Part shown: piece by piece, positions 56,916 to 64,000 of the stretch | Layout of the letters: each line of letters opens with the position of its first letter | Position numbering within the stretch: position 1 is the stretch's first letter | Origin: an uncultured Oscillospiraceae bacterium | GTDB taxonomy: Bacteria; Bacillota; Clostridia; Oscillospirales; Ruminococcaceae | DNA: 64,000 nucleotides | Direction: 5' to 3' | Assembly (NCBI GenBank): GCA_934232845.1 | Contig: CAKQGD010000004.1 | Span: 7,972-71,971, forward strand | Program-made: the position numbers and the translations under genes | Notes under the pieces: model-generated | What the model was told of the DNA's origin: nothing | Databases searched by the model: none | The model's input: the letters and a program-made list of their open reading frames with translations, nothing else

Positions 56916-57698
56916 ATGGAAAATCTTGTTTGCTTCACGCTGGAAGGGCCGGTCGCGCGCATTGCGATGAACTGCCCCGGCAGCATGAATTCGATGACGC
57001 GAGAACTCTGTGCGGCTCTCTTTGAGGCCGTCGCGGCCTGTGAGAAAAACGACGCCGTGCGCGCCGTGGTGCTTGCCGGATGCGAGCGGGCGTTCTGCGC
57101 GGGAGGGGATCTGCACGCGCTTGAGGGCTTTACCGACGAAGGCGCGGCGCAGCGCTATGTCGAGGAAGCGGGAAAGGCCGCCGCCGCGATCTTTCATTCA
57201 AAAAAACCGTATGTCGCCGAGGTCGCCGGCGCCGCCGCGGGTGCGGGCTTTAACCTTGCGCTGGCGTGCGACTTTGTCTTTGCTTCGAAAAAAGCGAAAT
57301 TCACGCAGGCGTTTTCCTCGGTCGGGCTTGTCTCCGACTGCGGAGGAAACTTTCTTCTGCCGCGCGCGGTCGGCGCAATGCGCGCCAAGGAGCTGATGAT
57401 GCTGCCTCGTACTCTCACCGCCGAGGAGGCGCGGGAAATCGGCGTCGTGCTGCGCGTTGAGAAGCCGGAGAACCTCACCGGGGCCGCGCTCGCCTTCGCT
57501 GGAGAGCTCGCCGCGCGCCCGCCGCTGGCTCTTGCCGAGACCAAGCGGCTGGTCAACGGCTGCTCGGCGTTTGATTTTGACACAATAATGCGCGAGGAGG
57601 AGGCCGTACAGGCCCGTCTCGCCGTGGGCGCGGATGCGAAAGAGGGAATTTCCGCCTTTTTTGAAAAGCGCCGGCCCGTTTTTCACGGAAAAAGCTGA
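56916..57698 (+). CDS. Enoyl-CoA hydratase/isomerase family protein
   Basis: A 260-residue crotonase fold. Oxyanion-hole strands: ERAFCAGGDLHAL (about 60-72) and VAGAAAGAGFNLALACDFVFAS (about 100-122). In place of the two catalytic Glu of true hydratases, the second strand reads AQAFSSVGLVSDCGGNFLLPR, so isomerase, decarboxylase or other crotonase chemistry is possible. AAAGGAGG precedes the ATG. Single-gene unit. Confidence 0.85.
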   Translation: MENLVCFTLEGPVARIAMNCPGSMNSMTRELCAALFEAVAACEKNDAVRAVVLAGCERAFCAGGDLHALEGFTDEGAAQRYVEEAGKAAAAIFHSKKPYVAEVAGAAAGAGFNLALACDFVFASKKAKFTQAFSSVGLVSDCGGNFLLPRAVGAMRAKELMMLPRTLTAEEAREIGVVLRVEKPENLTGAALAFAGELAARPPLALAETKRLVNGCSAFDFDTIMREEEAVQARLAVGADAKEGISAFFEKRRPVFHGKS

Positions 57699-57716
57699 CT
57701 TCCCGCCGGGGTGTGC

Positions 57717-57756
57717 CGCGGCGCTTTCGTAAATCAGACGGAAGCGCCGCTTTTTT
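57717..57756 (+). terminator. Terminator after the crotonase gene
   Basis: CGGCGCTTTCG pairs with CGGAAGCGCCG, then CTTTTTTG. Confidence 0.85.
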
Positions 57757-57779
57757 GTCCGCACGGGCGCGGCGGATTC

Positions 57780-57808
57780 TTGCAATTCGCACCTGCGCGC
57801 CGTATAAT
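57780..57808 (+). promoter_or_regulatory. Promoter of mnmA
   Basis: TTGCAA (57780-57785), 17-nt spacer, TATAAT (57803-57808), about 140 nt before the start. Confidence 0.75.
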
Positions 57809-57951
57809 AAAACCAATTGCGAATAGACGGACCGTCCATATGCGGCGGTCCGGTCCCTTTGCGCCGTTCGCCGTGCGGCTTTCAGAAAAGATTCCCCTTC
57901 CGGCGGGCAAAAACAGAGATGGTTTTCACAAAGAAAGGCGGAAAAACAACA

Positions 57952-59004
57952 ATGGCAGGCGTACTGATTGGAATGAGCGGCGGCGTAGACAGCTCGACGG
58001 CTGTGATGCTGCTGCAGGAGCGCGGCTTTGAGACCGCGGGCGCGACGCTTGTGCTGCACCGGTACGGGGCCTGCGGCGAGGATGTCGCCAATGCCAAACA
58101 GGCCGCAGAGACACTCGGCATCCCGTTTTTTGTGATCGACGGAGAGGAACGCTTCTCCGAAACGGTGATCCGCCCTTTCGGAGAGGCCTATGCCCGCGGC
58201 GAGACGCCGAACCCCTGCGTTTTCTGCAACCGGGGGGCGAAGTTTCCCCTGCTGCTGGAAAAGGCGGATCGTCTGTCCCTGCCGTTTATCGCGACGGGCC
58301 ACTACGCCAAAAAGGAATATGATCCCGCGTCGGGGCGGCATTATCTGCGCCGCGCCGACGACGAACAGAAAGACCAGACCTATGTGCTCTGGTCGCTTGG
58401 GCAGGAAGCTCTCGCGCGGTGTCTGTTTCCGATGGGCACGATGAAAAAGAGCGACGTGCGCAGTCTCGCGGCAAAGCGGTCGCTGCTGTCCGCCGTACGG
58501 CCGGAGAGCCAGGATATCTGCTTTGTGCCCGACGGGGATTACGCCGCCTTTTTGGAGCGGACGCTCGGCCTTCGGGCCGAACCGGGAGATTTCACCGACC
58601 TTGAGGGGAATGTTCTCGGCCGCCACAGGGGACTTTTGCGCTATACGATCGGGCAGCGGCGCGGACTGGGCGTCAGCGCGGCGGCGCGTTTGTTTGTTTT
58701 GGAAAAGAATATGGAGAAAAATACCGTTGTACTCGGCCCGCCCGAGGCGCTTTTCTCCAAGCGGATGGAGGTGCGCGGCGTCAACTGGATGGCCGTCGCT
58801 CCGCCCGCGGGAGAGCTTCGTGCACAGGTCAAGGCACGCTATCGCCAGGAGGCGCAGCCCGCCCGGATCGTTCCCCTGTCAGAGGACAGGGCGCTGGTGG
58901 AATTCGATGCTGCGCAGCGCGCCGTGACGGCAGGGCAGTCCGCGGTTTTCTACGACGGAGATGTTTTGCTGGGCGGCGGTTTTATCGCGTCCAAAGACGT
59001 CTGA
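57952..59004 (+). CDS. mnmA: tRNA-specific 2-thiouridylase
   Basis: 350 residues. Thiolates U34 in Lys, Glu and Gln tRNAs. PP-loop IGMSGGVDSSTAVML near the N terminus, catalytic Cys in TPNPCVFCNRGAKF, second Cys in SQDICFVPDGDY, GHYAKK, and the C-terminal YTIGQRRGLGVS plus beta barrel. It modifies the tRNA-Glu encoded at 54.2 kb. The ATG at 57952 follows AAAGGCGG at rather long spacing. Confidence 0.93.
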   Translation: MAGVLIGMSGGVDSSTAVMLLQERGFETAGATLVLHRYGACGEDVANAKQAAETLGIPFFVIDGEERFSETVIRPFGEAYARGETPNPCVFCNRGAKFPLLLEKADRLSLPFIATGHYAKKEYDPASGRHYLRRADDEQKDQTYVLWSLGQEALARCLFPMGTMKKSDVRSLAAKRSLLSAVRPESQDICFVPDGDYAAFLERTLGLRAEPGDFTDLEGNVLGRHRGLLRYTIGQRRGLGVSAAARLFVLEKNMEKNTVVLGPPEALFSKRMEVRGVNWMAVAPPAGELRAQVKARYRQEAQPARIVPLSEDRALVEFDAAQRAVTAGQSAVFYDGDVLLGGGFIASKDV

Positions 59005-59043
59005 ACGGAGAAAAGCTTTGCGCATGGAAGGGAGCGTTTTTGT

Positions 59044-59745
59044 TTGAAGCCGATTTTTGCGGCCGTTGTCACGCCCGGCACGCCTCCGCCCGAGGGGGCG
59101 GAGCTTGTCGTGTTTGCCGATCAGAAGCCGTATGTCTCCGAAGTGCTTGCCGCGCCGATGCTTTCGGCGGCGGCGCGCTATGCGAAAAAATACAAGGTCT
59201 CTCTGGTGCCGCAGCGCTTTCTGGCGGATGACGGTCTCTGCCTCTGTCTGCTGGGGCCGGACGGCGCCGCGCTCGGCGCGCAGAAGGCCGCGCACTTAAA
59301 TCTCGACTACCGGGAATACCGGCTGCTGCGGGATGAGGAAATCCATCCGTTTGACACGCCTTTCGGAAAGGCGGCCCTGCTGGTGGATGCGGACTGCTGC
59401 ATGCCTCACGCCGCGCGGGCGGCCGTGCTCGCGGGGGCGGAGATTCTTTTGATGAGCCAGTTTATTCAGCCCTATGATTTTTTTGAGGACAGGCTCACGC
59501 TGGGGCCCGTCAGCGCGGCGCGCTCCAACGGCGTGCCGGTCGTGGCTTCGGTGGGGGGCTACGGCGTGGTCTGTGCGCCGGACGGAGCGTGCACGGCCAG
59601 CCCGTTTGAAGAATCGCCGGTTTTTGCCCGGGTGACGCCGTGCGGCGTGAAAGAGGCGCTGCGCGCTCCGATGCGCGAGGCGCTCGCCGTGCTGCGCGCC
59701 CACCGTGCCGCCGTCTGTGCGACGGGAGGGAAAGACGATGCGTAA
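59044..59745 (+). CDS. Degenerate nitrilase-fold protein (pseudoenzyme candidate)
   Basis: 233 residues, TTG start after GGGAG. The nitrilase core is visible in TPFGKAALLVDADCCMPHAARAAVLAGAEILLM, which aligns with the family's GxxGLLICYDLRFPExAR...GA. The catalytic Cys position holds Asp and the following Glu position holds His. The usual FPE Glu is FAD, and the Lys before HL is Ala. All three catalytic residues thus appear lost. It overlaps the next nitrilase-fold gene by 8 nt, so a heteromer is plausible. Confidence 0.65.
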   Translation: MKPIFAAVVTPGTPPPEGAELVVFADQKPYVSEVLAAPMLSAAARYAKKYKVSLVPQRFLADDGLCLCLLGPDGAALGAQKAAHLNLDYREYRLLRDEEIHPFDTPFGKAALLVDADCCMPHAARAAVLAGAEILLMSQFIQPYDFFEDRLTLGPVSAARSNGVPVVASVGGYGVVCAPDGACTASPFEESPVFARVTPCGVKEALRAPMREALAVLRAHRAAVCATGGKDDA

Positions 59746-60754
59746 CGCCGCTTTAAAATCCTCGGTTTTCGCGATGAGCTTTCTTTCCAGCGACGACCGT
59801 GTCCGGCAGGAGGCGAGGGCGGTGTTCCGCCCGAAGGGCGCGCGGGAGCTTTCCTTCGTCACGCCCGCCGCCACAAAGCTCACGGCGGTCGATTTTGAGG
59901 CAAAACGCCTGAAAAAGACGCGTGATCTGATCGCGCACTGCGATGCGTACCTTGCCGCGGCTGACGCCGCGGGCAGCCCGTTCGTCGCTTTTCCGGAGCT
60001 GACGGGGCTTCTTGCGCTGGGCGTGCTGCCGCGCGCCGGGGCCGCGCTCGATTCCCTGCGCGAAAGTTTGGCGGACGAAGAGGACAGCGCCGCCGCCGCG
60101 CTGGAGGCCGTGCAGATTACGCAGGGCTTTTTGGGAGAATTTTTTCTCAACGCTTTTTCAGAGCTTTCGCGTGCGCGGGGGCTTCTGATCGCGGCGGGCG
60201 GCTTTTACGTCGCCGAGGGCGGCAGAATCTTAAACCGCCAGTTTCTCTTCTCCGAAAAAGGAGAGGTGCTGACCCATCAGGATAAGCTCATCCTTTCCCC
60301 CTTTGAGCGGGCGCTGGGCATTTCGCCCTGCGATACGATTTGCCCCGCGGACACGCGCATCGGACGCGTGGCGCTGCTGACGGCGTCGTGTGCGCCGCAT
60401 TACGAGCCGTTTGCCGCGGCCGCGGCGCTCGGCTGCCGGGCAGTGACGGCGGGAGCGTCTCCGTTTGAAGAGGACACGTCTCTGCTTCGCTGCCGCGCGC
60501 AGGAGCAGGGGCTGTGCGTGGTCTCCCCCGGCCTGCACGGAGGAAGGGACTTCGGATTTTCTTTCTCCGCAAAGCCGGTCATCTACGCGCCGCGCAGCAC
60601 TCTGCGGGCCCGCGACGGCGTGGCGGCACGGGGCGCGGGAGAGGCCGCGGTCACCGCGCGCATCGATCTTTCCGGGGAGTGCGCCGCCGGAGACCACTAC
60701 AGCGCGGACCGCAATGCGGCCTTTTTTGAGGCGCTTTTAAAAAAGGAAATCTGA
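59738..60754 (+). CDS. Nitrilase-fold protein with altered active-site strand
   Basis: 338 residues. FVAFPELTGLLALG keeps the catalytic Glu, and EVLTHQDKLILSPFER keeps the Lys. The nucleophile strand reads GRVALLTASCAPHYEP, with Ala where LLICYD has Cys and a Cys two residues later. Either the nucleophile has shifted or the enzyme is inactive. GGGAGGGAAAG precedes the ATG, inside the preceding gene's end. Substrate unknown; operon with the degenerate partner. Confidence 0.7.
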   Translation: MRNAALKSSVFAMSFLSSDDRVRQEARAVFRPKGARELSFVTPAATKLTAVDFEAKRLKKTRDLIAHCDAYLAAADAAGSPFVAFPELTGLLALGVLPRAGAALDSLRESLADEEDSAAAALEAVQITQGFLGEFFLNAFSELSRARGLLIAAGGFYVAEGGRILNRQFLFSEKGEVLTHQDKLILSPFERALGISPCDTICPADTRIGRVALLTASCAPHYEPFAAAAALGCRAVTAGASPFEEDTSLLRCRAQEQGLCVVSPGLHGGRDFGFSFSAKPVIYAPRSTLRARDGVAARGAGEAAVTARIDLSGECAAGDHYSADRNAAFFEALLKKEI

Positions 60755-60810
60755 CGCGCGGGCTTTTCCGCGCGAGGCGGACGGATCCGCATTTGAACCG
60801 GGAGAAGGGA

Positions 60811-60839
60811 TTGATTTTATCGTCTTGATATGAGACAAT
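60811..60839 (+). promoter_or_regulatory. Possible promoter of the LUD gene
   Basis: TTGATT (60811-60816), 17-nt spacer, GACAAT (60834-60839). The 260-bp gap around it holds a short hairpin (60958-60977, no T tract) and no gene. Confidence 0.4.
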
Positions 60840-61017
60840 GAAACCATTCTCGAAAGAGCTTTGATGCGGCGCAAAAAATCGCAGACGGCGGCAAAATGCT
60901 TTCCGTTTTTTAAAAAGAAGCGAAAAACGCGCCGGAGAACAGAACGGATTCGAAGAGAGCGCCGCTTTTGCGGCGCTTCTGAAATACCAAAGACAAAATG
61001 GAAAGGATGAATCAAAA

Positions 61018-61605
61018 ATGGATTTCACAAAAATCGCCGATACATTTCGGAAAGAGGGATTTTGCGTGACCTGCTTCGAGACAAAAGAGCAGGCGGCGGA
61101 CTATCTCGCCGAAAAATTTTCCGGTGAGGTAATCGGAATCGGCGGATCCGTCACGGTTGGCCAGCTGAACGTATACGACCGCCTGTGCGAGCGCAACACG
61201 GTCTGGTGGCATCAGGAAAAGCCGGAGTCCCGCTATAAATACGGCGAATTCACGGCGTATCTCACAAGCGCCAACGCCGTGGCGGAGTCCGGCGAGATTG
61301 TCAACATCGACGGCTCGGGAAACCGCCTTTCCGCGTCGCTGTTCGGCCCGAAAAAGGTCGTGTTTGTCTGCGGCAAAAACAAGATCGCACCCGACCTTGC
61401 GTCGGCGATCTCCCGCGCACGCAGCGTGGCTGCGCCGCCCAACGCAAAACGCCTGAATAAAAAGACGCCCTGCGCCGTGATGGGGCGCTGTGTGGACTGC
61501 AACAGTCCCGAGCGCATCTGCCGCGCGATGGTAATTCACATGCGGCCCATGAGCAGCTGCGAGGAGACGGAGCTGATCTTCGTAAACGAAGACCTCGGCT
61601 ACTGA
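61018..61605 (+). CDS. LUD-domain protein (LutC/YkgG family)
   Basis: 195 residues, one LUD domain: GEVIGIGGSVTVGQLNVYDRL, a basic/aromatic middle (VWWHQEKPESRYKYGEFTAYLTSANAVAESGEIVNIDGSGNR), VVFVCGKNKIAPDLASAI and CVDCNSPERICRAM near the end, with Cys residues that might bind metal. Stand-alone LUD proteins of this size are frequent in Clostridia; LutC itself is part of a lactate oxidation complex, but LutA/LutB are not here. GGAAAGGATG precedes the ATG. Confidence 0.83.
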   Translation: MDFTKIADTFRKEGFCVTCFETKEQAADYLAEKFSGEVIGIGGSVTVGQLNVYDRLCERNTVWWHQEKPESRYKYGEFTAYLTSANAVAESGEIVNIDGSGNRLSASLFGPKKVVFVCGKNKIAPDLASAISRARSVAAPPNAKRLNKKTPCAVMGRCVDCNSPERICRAMVIHMRPMSSCEETELIFVNEDLGY

Positions 61606-61645
61606 GATATGAAAAAAACGGCGGCATCAAAGCAGGAAAGGGCGG

Positions 61646-62278
61646 TTGGCGCTTTTGGGTAATTTTTTGGCGGCGGCGTGTCTGACGGCGCTGTGCTGCT
61701 ATCTTCTGGGCAGCGTAAATCTGGCGGTGCTGGTTTCCAGCAGAAAATTCGGCCGCGACGTGCGCACGTGCGGCAGCGGCAACGCGGGCAGCACCAACAT
61801 GCTGCGCACCTTCGGCTGGAAGGCCGCGATCCCCGTGTTTCTCGGCGACATGCTCAAGGGCGCGCTCGCCGTATGGGCCGGTGTGGAGCTGTTTTCTCTT
61901 TTTTCGGCGGAATGGAAAGAGGCCGGATACCTCGGCGGCTTTTTTGCCCTCGTCGGACATATGTGGCCGGTGTGGTTCGGCTTTCGCGGGGGAAAAGGCG
62001 TCGCGGCGGGGCTCGGCATCGTCATCGCGCTGCATCCGGTCGCGGGTCCTCTGCTGCTGCTGTCCGGTTTTGCGGTGGCCGCTTTGAGCGGTTATGTGTC
62101 GATGGCGTCGGTGCTTGGCGCGGCCGCCTATCCCGTGATGGCCGCATGCCTCGGCGGCTGGAAGGAATTCTGGCCGGGGCTTGCCCTCGCGGCGCTGATT
62201 CTGTACGGACACAGAGAGAATATCCGCCGCCTGCTCGCGCATAAGGAAAACAAATTTACCCCGCCGCCCAAGGGCTGA
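61646..62278 (+). CDS. plsY: Acyl-phosphate:glycerol-3-phosphate acyltransferase
   Basis: 210 residues, five or so membrane helices. First committed step of phospholipid synthesis. CYLLGSVNLAVLV, GSGNAGSTNMLRTFG (phosphate-binding loop 1), GHMWPVWFGFRGGKGVAAGLG (loop 2) and GYVSMASVLGAA are the PlsY signatures. Starts at a TTG (61646, after GAAAGGG); a second TTG at 61655 is the alternative. Confidence 0.92.
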   Translation: MALLGNFLAAACLTALCCYLLGSVNLAVLVSSRKFGRDVRTCGSGNAGSTNMLRTFGWKAAIPVFLGDMLKGALAVWAGVELFSLFSAEWKEAGYLGGFFALVGHMWPVWFGFRGGKGVAAGLGIVIALHPVAGPLLLLSGFAVAALSGYVSMASVLGAAAYPVMAACLGGWKEFWPGLALAALILYGHRENIRRLLAHKENKFTPPPKG

Positions 62279-62375
62279 CGCTGCGCAGAGGCGAGCGTTC
62301 AAGATTGCCGAGACGATTTTTGCAGAGAGAGGCTTTGCGCGGACCCGGGTGTTTTTAATATGAAGAGTTTTTCAA

Positions 62376-62409
62376 AAAAGCACGGCGTGGAAAAGACGCC
62401 GTGCTTTTG
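62376..62409 (+). terminator. Terminator after plsY
   Basis: AAAAGCACGGCGT pairs with ACGCCGTGCTTTT around GGAAAAG. Confidence 0.8.
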
Positions 62410-62444
62410 AAAAATTTAATTGAAACGGAAAGGATGAGCCTCCC

Positions 62445-63839
62445 ATGACCGAAATAACCGCCGAGGAGAGAAAGTTTTACCAGATGACCCAAGCGCCCAT
62501 CGCAGGGGTCATCGGTCGTCTCGCCGTGCCGACGATCATCGCAATGCTGGTGACGTCCGTCTACAATATGGCGGATACCTATTTTGTCAGTCAGATCGGG
62601 CGCAGCGCTTCGGGCGCCGTAGGCGTTGTGCTGTCGCTGATGACAATGATTCAGGCGATCGGCTTTACGCTTGGCATGGGCTCCGGCAACATGATCGCCC
62701 GTATGCTCGGCACCCGCCACGAGGAAGAGGCCGCCGAGTATGCGGCGGTCGGCTTTTTCACGGCGATTGGCGTCGGTGCGCTGCTGTCTGCGGCGGGACT
62801 GCTGTGTGTCGACCGGCTGGCGATGTGGCTCGGCTCAACCGAGACGATTCTTCCCTACGCGGCGGCATACATGCGCTATATTCTGATCGGCGCGCCGTTT
62901 ATGGCGGCGTCCTTTACGATGAACGGAATTCTGCGTTTTTCGGGAAACGCGTTTTTCGCCATGCTGGGCATCGGCTTCGGCGGCGTGCTCAATATCGCGC
63001 TGGACCCGCTTCTGATCTTTGTCTTTGATATGGGAATCTCAGGTGCCGCCATCGCGACGGTATTCAGCCAGTTTGTCAGCTTCTGCATCCTGCTTTATTT
63101 CAGTGTGCGCAGAAAGGCGATTGTCAGACTGCGCTTCTGCAAGTTTCGCCCGTCGGTCAAAATTTACCGCAATATTTTAAAAATGGGTCTGCCGTCGTTT
63201 CTGCGGCAGGGCATCGGCAGCGTGGCGACCGTTGTGCTGAACAACTGTGCGGCTCCCTTCGGCGACGCGGCGATCGCGGCGATCGGTATTGTCAACCGTA
63301 TTCTGATGTTTTTGATGTCGGCACTGCTCGGCTTCGGGCAGGGCTATCAGCCCGTCTGCGGCTACTGCTACGGCGCCAAAAAATACAGCCGCATCCGAGA
63401 GGGATTTTTCTTCTGTGTCAAGGTGTCGAGTGCGGTGCTTTTGGTGATCGCAGTCTGCGTGTTTCTGTGTTCGGAGCAGATCGTGACGCTGTTCCGCAGA
63501 AACGATCTCGAGGTCATCGCCATCGGGGCGCTGTCCTTGCGCATGGAATGTATTGCGCTGCCGTTTTTCGGCTTTTATGTAATGAACAATATGCTGACAC
63601 AGACGCTCGGACGCAGCGTGCGCGCCACACTGCTTGCCTGCGCGAGACAGGGCATCTTTTTCATTCCGCTGGTGCTCATTCTGCCCAGATGGATCGGGCT
63701 GACGGGCCTTCAGGCGGCACAGCCGGCCGCGGAGATTTGCAGCGCGCTGATGGCGATGGCGTTCTGCCGCGTTACGCTGCGGGAACTGGCCGAGGAGGAA
63801 GCCGCTCATCTCACGGAAGCGGAGGAAGAAAATGGCTGA
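62445..63839 (+). CDS. MATE-family efflux transporter
   Basis: 464 residues, 12 predicted membrane helices in two homologous halves (starting near PTIIAMLVTSVYNMADTYFVSQIG and LPSFLRQGIGSVATVVLNNC). MGSGNMIARMLGTRHEEEA and GFGQGYQPVCGYCYGAKKY are typical of Na+/H+-coupled drug exporters of the NorM/DinF kind. GAAAGGATG precedes the ATG. The stop overlaps the mutY start by 8 nt. Confidence 0.9.
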   Translation: MTEITAEERKFYQMTQAPIAGVIGRLAVPTIIAMLVTSVYNMADTYFVSQIGRSASGAVGVVLSLMTMIQAIGFTLGMGSGNMIARMLGTRHEEEAAEYAAVGFFTAIGVGALLSAAGLLCVDRLAMWLGSTETILPYAAAYMRYILIGAPFMAASFTMNGILRFSGNAFFAMLGIGFGGVLNIALDPLLIFVFDMGISGAAIATVFSQFVSFCILLYFSVRRKAIVRLRFCKFRPSVKIYRNILKMGLPSFLRQGIGSVATVVLNNCAAPFGDAAIAAIGIVNRILMFLMSALLGFGQGYQPVCGYCYGAKKYSRIREGFFFCVKVSSAVLLVIAVCVFLCSEQIVTLFRRNDLEVIAIGALSLRMECIALPFFGFYVMNNMLTQTLGRSVRATLLACARQGIFFIPLVLILPRWIGLTGLQAAQPAAEICSALMAMAFCRVTLRELAEEEAAHLTEAEEENG

Positions 63840-64000
63840 TTTTTCCCGTTTTACAGAGATTGTGCCGCCGCTGCTCGCATGGTATGACAAAAGCGCCCGT
63901 GAACTGCCTTGGCGGTCGGATCCGACGCCGTACCATGTACTCGTATCGGAAATCATGCTGCAGCAGACGCGCGTCGAGGCCGTTCGCGCCCGCTATGAGG
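63832..64000 (+). CDS. mutY: A/G-specific adenine glycosylase MutY, N-terminal part
   Basis: Removes adenine mispaired with 8-oxoguanine. Only the first 56 codons are in the window: LLAWYDKSARELPWR then PYHVLVSEIMLQQTRVEAV, with the catalytic Glu in VSEIMLQQT. GGAGGAAGAA lies before the ATG, within the end of the MATE gene. The [4Fe-4S] loop and NUDIX-like domain would lie beyond the right edge. Confidence 0.93.
   Translation, partial: MADFSRFTEIVPPLLAWYDKSARELPWRSDPTPYHVLVSEIMLQQTRVEAVRARYE

Noticed and set aside
1..64000. CRISPR array, rRNA operon, insertion sequence or prophage
   Set aside because: No regularly spaced repeats, rRNA segments, transposase genes or phage structural genes were seen; the lone tyrosine recombinase is better explained by the invertible segment.

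Overview
The window looks like a chromosomal segment of a high-GC, anaerobic member of the Clostridia, most like the Oscillospirales (inference from gene content). Pointers are a T-box leader on hisS/aspS, a lysine riboswitch, sodium-pumping oxaloacetate decarboxylase subunits, GTP-type PEP carboxykinase, many near-consensus SigA promoters, AGGAGG ribosome sites and G+C-rich codon use. No rRNA, prophage or CRISPR is visible. About 60 protein genes, two tRNAs and several RNA regulators can be supported.

Layout. 1-4 kb: partial glmU and a RodA-type SEDS gene (minus), then mtaB (plus). 4.1-5.6 kb: a tyrosine recombinase whose stop codon touches a 20-bp inverted repeat. The second arm lies 229 bp away, just before a small unknown gene. 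The segment between them holds a promoter pointing away from that gene and a terminator, so this looks like a recombinase-controlled invertible promoter in the OFF orientation. 5.8-11.3 kb: D-Ala-D-Ala carboxypeptidase, a P-loop protein, yceD-rpmF, a DUF512 radical-SAM protein and der. 11.4-13.5 kb: an A+T-rich secreted cysteine protease (probable transfer) and a lipoprotein. 13.5-22.3 kb: dusB, polA-rimI, tsaD, pckG with a 42-codon companion, and a cupin. 22.6-28.1 kb: two successive units, each with a TTGACT-17-TATACT promoter, a short leader ORF and a terminator, followed by an exported M20 dipeptidase and by a TrpX-like ABC transporter. 28.3-32.3 kb: LysR regulator, enolase-superfamily enzyme and oadB with a small subunit.

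32.4-44.2 kb (minus): aspS, a DAK-like small protein and hisS behind a T-box; then mgsA, minD, PBP2, mreD, mreC, mreB, maf, DUF4321, dut and zapA, the cell-elongation and division cluster. 45.3-50.3 kb (minus): a lysine-riboswitch operon encoding a polar amino-acid ABC transporter plus an M20 peptidase. 51-54 kb: oadA and hflX. 54.1 kb: tRNA-Met and tRNA-Glu. 54.5-64 kb: a diacylglycerol-kinase-like gene, small unknowns, a flavin-reductase-fold protein, an enoyl-CoA hydratase, mnmA, a tandem pair of nitrilase-fold proteins lacking canonical catalytic residues, a LUD-domain protein, plsY, a MATE exporter and the start of mutY.

The genes together describe amino-acid fermentation physiology: uptake of lysine and probably aromatic amino acids, peptide hydrolysis, and Na+-coupled oxaloacetate decarboxylation linked to PEP carboxykinase. 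Much of it is controlled by RNA elements (T-box, riboswitch, leader-peptide attenuators). The most interesting items are the recombinase/inverted-repeat promoter switch at 4.15-5.6 kb and the branched-chain-codon leader with a visible terminator/antiterminator pair at 22.6-22.9 kb.
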